Positions 13,680-16,706 of a DNA stretch of 16,706 nt are shown here, piece after piece. Source of the DNA: QQWI01 sp964522015 (GTDB taxonomy: Bacteria > Bacillota > Clostridia > Peptostreptococcales > Acidaminobacteraceae); the NCBI GenBank assembly GCA_964522015.1, contig CAZFST010000051.1:1-16706 (forward strand), written 5' to 3'. The notes under the pieces were generated by a model that saw only the letters and a list, made by a program, of their open reading frames with translations, made no database searches and was not told the DNA's origin. Within the stretch, counting starts at the first letter, position 1. Each line of letters opens with the position of its first letter. A program made the position numbers and the translations under genes.

Positions 13680-16261
13680 TTCTTAATATCCCCTCTCTTT
13701 ATATTCTGTTTCTTATAACGTTCAAAAATAAATAAGATTGACAAGATTAATAAAGATATACAAGAGAAAAACAAACCCAGATAGAAGCCTTGAGGTGAAT
13801 AGTAGATTTCTATTGTCTTTTCACCTGGAGATAAGGGGACCATCAGCATTGCATCTTTAAAAGCTAGCGTCTTAACGCGTTCACCATTCACTCTAACCTT
13901 CCAACCTTCTTCGTAAGGAATTGAGGTATATAATAAGCATTCATCTTTTACAATGACCTTACCTTCAAATCTAGTGTCAGATATATGACTTAATTGAAGA
14001 CGTTCATCCATTAGTGATTCTTTTGTTTTAAGAAATGCTTCCTCGTTAAAGGCTACCACATGAATATCGAAAAAACCAGTTGCCGCTGCAGGTACTTCAA
14101 ACGATAAGGTGAACTCTGTATTTTTATCAAGTGTCCCCAGATCCATTACTACACCCCTCGGTGTATCGTAAGTACTAGTTTTTTCGTTGAGCGTTAGTGT
14201 TACAGTTTTCGTTTGGTTAAGCATATAAACGTATACTTGCTGCTTTTTATCAATCTTATAGGTTAAGGTTGCTTTACCAACTTTATTAGCATCTATGTTT
14301 TTATAATGGTATCTAATATTCTCAAGCATATGACGGTCCATATTGTCATAAATCTCTGTCGTTACAGGAATATTACTAAATATCTTCTCTTCAAGGTTAC
14401 TAGCAAGATTTATTAGCTTTTCCTGCTTATCAAAAGGACTGATGTCGCTTAAAGATAGAGTTTTAATTTTAGAATCGACACAAAATCCCAAGGGAAAACT
14501 ATATTTGTTTTCTAGGGTTGTGACATCATTTGCTTTACTGATTTCATTATAGGCAAGGTTCGGTAAATTTACAGCATCAAATTTTGATAGTAAATACTTT
14601 ACACTGAAAAAGCCATTAAGAATTGGCGTATTTGGAAGGTATTGATTCGAATTCGAACCTGGGTCTGCTGACATCCCCATATTTTTCGCAAAATAATTCA
14701 ATTTAGAATTTGCTGTTGAGGAAAACTGTGTAATTCCCCTATAACCGTAGAGTAACGGATCATTAGCACTGTACATTCTAAACATTTCAAGTCTATAAAA
14801 ATCCTTATCTCTTGAATCAATTGAACTTAAAGCCGCTCTTACAGCTTCACTTTGCGCAGGATAGTCATTTCTTCCTGAATTACCTGCTGTAGCAGTTGCG
14901 TTAAATGATGCCAAAGTACTCTCAGCTAAAACTGAAATTGATATGAGGATTATAAAAACCCCAAATGTAATTCGTTTATACTTGTAAGCTAACACAAAAA
15001 TCGTATAAATAATAACTACTATCATACTTAAATAAAATATTTTAAAGTCAAAAAGTGTCGAGTATATTTTCTCGCATATTAATAAATATCCTACGAATAG
15101 ACACCCAATTTTAAGAATCAATCGCTCATTAACATATTCTAGATTAATGAATGCCTCGTATGCTAGAGTAATGATAACAAATGAAAATAAAAATGCAAAC
15201 CGATATGGCACTTGGTTCGGAAAGTGAAATCCATGCCATACAAAGTTGAGGTAATTAATATTCATACTCAGTAATAGAAATAATAATAGTACTGCGTTGA
15301 TTACTTTTGCGCGGGTTGATATATTAGAAACAAAAAAATAGAATATTGTAAAGAGTAAAACAACCATACCAGCATAAATATTTGGGAGCCCATCGACAAT
15401 TGTTGGTTTTACGTTTATCAATAAATTGTTTATAATATCCAACAATGCTTGGTATGTCTGAATTGTTTTTGGGTCTCCTGAGGAATATCCATAAGCACGC
15501 CCCATCCCCAATATAACCGGTATTAACGTTATCATCGATAAACCAACGCCAAGTATAGAAAAGAATATAACCTGACTCATTTTTACAAAGAAGAAACTCC
15601 GACTTTTAGCACTAAATTTAAGAAAGTACAATACAAAAGCATAAATAGCAATAAATTCACATACAAAATATCCTATATAGAAATTACTGACTAAGGCAAT
15701 AGCCAAAGTTGATGTAAAGAGAACAAATCCACGATTATCAAATATATGATGTAATCCTAGAATTATAAGAGGTAGCAATGCAACACAGTCCAACCACATA
15801 ATATCCCAATAATACCCCATCAAAAAAGCGCTAAAAGCATAAGAAAGTCCAAATATTGTGATGCTCAAATCGTTCTTGTTGAATAACCCTTTTATGTAAA
15901 TTGTAAAGAATGTACCGGCTAAAGCAATCTTGGTAATCGTTGCAAATAACATGAATTCTCTTAAGAAGTCCTTAGGAACTACAATTGATAGGAAGTTAAG
16001 AGGACTCAGTGCATAATAGCCCATCATAAGCAGAAAGTTAGTTCCTGAACCCGAATTCCACGAGTAAAATAAAGATTCCCCGGATTGCAATTTATGATGA
16101 AATTCCTGTAAGATTGGGAAGTACTGATGCCAACTATCAATAATCATAATCTGTTTATCGCCAAATGGAAATAGTCCCTCTTTAGCAAAAGCCACTGTCA
16201 TGACAATAAATGCAACCACAAAAGTTAATAATGTGAATCCATGTTTTCTTAATATTTTCAT
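13676..16261 (-). CDS. YfhO family membrane protein (GT-C-like glycosyltransferase)
   Basis: Large membrane protein of 861 residues with an N-terminal block of about a dozen membrane segments (10-450), an extracytoplasmic domain (about 455-822) and a final segment (about 826-846) with a basic tail. YfhO marks are PFGDKQIMIIDSWHQY (32-47, with D42 in the first outer loop as a possible GT-C acid), SWNSGSGTNF (67-76), YYALSPLNFL (82-91), YWDIMWLDC (151-159), NQVPYRFAFLFSF (349-361) and the C-terminal YEEGWKVRVNG (783-793). In B. subtilis YfhO uses lipid-linked sugar made by CsbB to decorate lipoteichoic acid; the same role is inferred here. The start at 16261 is preferred over 16270 because AAGGATGG sits five bases before it, whereas the earlier ATG overlaps that site. 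Confidence 0.93.
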   Translation of the reverse strand: MKILRKHGFTLLTFVVAFIVMTVAFAKEGLFPFGDKQIMIIDSWHQYFPILQEFHHKLQSGESLFYSWNSGSGTNFLLMMGYYALSPLNFLSIVVPKDFLREFMLFATITKIALAGTFFTIYIKGLFNKNDLSITIFGLSYAFSAFLMGYYWDIMWLDCVALLPLIILGLHHIFDNRGFVLFTSTLAIALVSNFYIGYFVCEFIAIYAFVLYFLKFSAKSRSFFFVKMSQVIFFSILGVGLSMITLIPVILGMGRAYGYSSGDPKTIQTYQALLDIINNLLINVKPTIVDGLPNIYAGMVVLLFTIFYFFVSNISTRAKVINAVLLLFLLLSMNINYLNFVWHGFHFPNQVPYRFAFLFSFVIITLAYEAFINLEYVNERLILKIGCLFVGYLLICEKIYSTLFDFKIFYLSMIVVIIYTIFVLAYKYKRITFGVFIILISISVLAESTLASFNATATAGNSGRNDYPAQSEAVRAALSSIDSRDKDFYRLEMFRMYSANDPLLYGYRGITQFSSTANSKLNYFAKNMGMSADPGSNSNQYLPNTPILNGFFSVKYLLSKFDAVNLPNLAYNEISKANDVTTLENKYSFPLGFCVDSKIKTLSLSDISPFDKQEKLINLASNLEEKIFSNIPVTTEIYDNMDRHMLENIRYHYKNIDANKVGKATLTYKIDKKQQVYVYMLNQTKTVTLTLNEKTSTYDTPRGVVMDLGTLDKNTEFTLSFEVPAAATGFFDIHVVAFNEEAFLKTKESLMDERLQLSHISDTRFEGKVIVKDECLLYTSIPYEEGWKVRVNGERVKTLAFKDAMLMVPLSPGEKTIEIYYSPQGFYLGLFFSCISLLILSILFIFERYKKQNIKRGDIKK

Positions 16262-16317
16262 ATTAACCATCCTTTTAGATATATATTATTCTGTTAACTG
16301 GATTGTTTCTCAAAGAT

Positions 16318-16326
16318 ATTATACCA
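16318..16326 (-). promoter_or_regulatory. Extended -10 promoter of the yfhO-like operon
   Basis: On the minus strand TGGTATAAT gives a perfect TATAAT with the TGn extension. No good -35 box is seen 17 bases upstream. Transcription would start near 16311, about 50 bases before the chosen ATG. Confidence 0.6.
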
Positions 16327-16625
16327 TTGCAATAGAATTTAGAGTACATTTTTCATATTGAATCCTTCCATAGGAAATCCAGATTCTAATTATAGAAATA
16401 CTTTTCCAGTTGAGCACAAAAGCTTCTAGATATTCTGTAGTAGCATTCTAACATAGCAGCAATAGAGAAAAGTGCATTGGCTACACTACGTGTGGGATAA
16501 TCTTTGATTGCTCTATAGCAAAGAAAAACTAATCAAATGACCTTCAAATACAAGGTGGAACAACTTTCAGTCGTTGCGGACACTTGCTTCACAAGTCTCC
16601 TGTAGCCCCATTCTGACTTCAAAGC
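16327..16625. other. Intergenic region with two adjacent hairpins
   Basis: No convincing gene lies between the yfhO promoter and the rRNA terminator. Two hairpins stand one base apart: 16578-16600 (nine-base arms GGACACTTG/CAAGTCTCC with one mismatch, 5-base loop) and 16561-16576 (CAAC/GTTG around 8 bases). A 48-codon minus-strand open frame ends in TAG at 16386-16388, with no ribosome site and no recognised homology; it could be a decayed gene end or chance. Confidence 0.35.
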
Positions 16626-16659
16626 AAAAAGACCTGATCTATGATCAGGTCTTTTTTTT
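16626..16659 (-). terminator. rRNA operon terminator
   Basis: GACCTGATC (16631-16639) and GATCAGGTC (16643-16651) form a perfect nine-base stem with a three-base loop, flanked by A-runs and T-runs on both sides. It lies immediately behind the 5S gene and would stop leftward rRNA transcription; it could also act in the other direction. Confidence 0.9.
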
Positions 16660-16661
16660 AG

Positions 16662-16706
16662 TGAGCGACGTCTTATCTTCCCGGGCAGCTGCCCACCAAG
16701 TATTTT
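16662..16706 (-). rRNA. rrf: 5S ribosomal RNA, 3' end (partial)
   Basis: The minus strand at the right edge reads TACTTGGTGGGCAGCTGCCC and then GGGAAGATAAGACGTCGC. This matches the conserved 3' portion of Firmicute 5S rRNA (TACTTGG, a GC-rich helix, then a GGGA-GA-TA-GACGTCGC type end). About 45 of roughly 117 bases are present, and the 5' part lies beyond the window. The exact 3' end is estimated. The following strong terminator fits the end of an rRNA operon transcribed leftward. Confidence 0.85.

Overview
The window looks like a chromosomal segment of a low-GC Gram-positive bacterium, most likely a member of the Clostridia. The evidence is AT-rich DNA, strong AGGAGG-type ribosome sites, a Bacillus/Clostridium-type LexA box, a class I cyclic-di-GMP riboswitch, a YfhO-type membrane protein, and a ferredoxin domain of the kind found in corrinoid-activation proteins. 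Genus cannot be settled from the sequence. All genes but one (the small ferredoxin) lie on the minus strand. They run in the same direction as an rRNA operon whose last 5S bases enter at the right edge.

Layout from left to right. (1) Positions 1-236 are a regulatory region with a near-consensus promoter firing leftward out of the window and a 12-bp palindrome. (2) A stand-alone 2Fe-2S protein (237-497, plus strand) overlaps tail-to-tail with polyphosphate kinase ppk1. ppk1 is translationally coupled (ATGA overlap) to an upstream Ppx/GppA-like protein whose catalytic motifs look eroded. (3) A two-gene operon encodes a radical SAM protein with a helix-hairpin-helix and its obligate partner, the putative DNA repair pair TIGR03916/TIGR03915. 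It has a sigma-A promoter with a LexA/SOS box at its start site. (4) Next come peptidase T (pepT) with its own promoter and terminator, a 4 x 16 bp tandem repeat, and a DHH/DHHA1 phosphoesterase. (5) Two paralogous exported transglutaminase-like proteins follow. The upstream one has a c-di-GMP-I (GEMM) riboswitch leader and an intrinsic terminator; the downstream one has no riboswitch. (6) An envelope-glycosylation cluster contains YfhO, a DPM1/CsbB-type polyprenyl-phosphate glycosyltransferase (ATGA-coupled) and a DUF2079 multi-membrane protein. (7) A structured intergenic region, the rRNA operon terminator and the 3' end of a 5S rRNA gene close the window.

How the parts may work together: ppk1 and the Ppx-like protein form a polyphosphate unit. 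YfhO and the GT2 enzyme resemble the B. subtilis CsbB/YfhO system that adds sugars to cell-surface polymers through a lipid-linked sugar. The transglutaminase-like pair is probably an extracytoplasmic function tied to c-di-GMP signalling. The two most informative regulatory sites are the LexA box on the radical SAM operon, which ties a biochemically uncharacterised repair pair to the SOS response, and the riboswitch whose P1 stem appears to contain the ribosome site of the transglutaminase-like gene.
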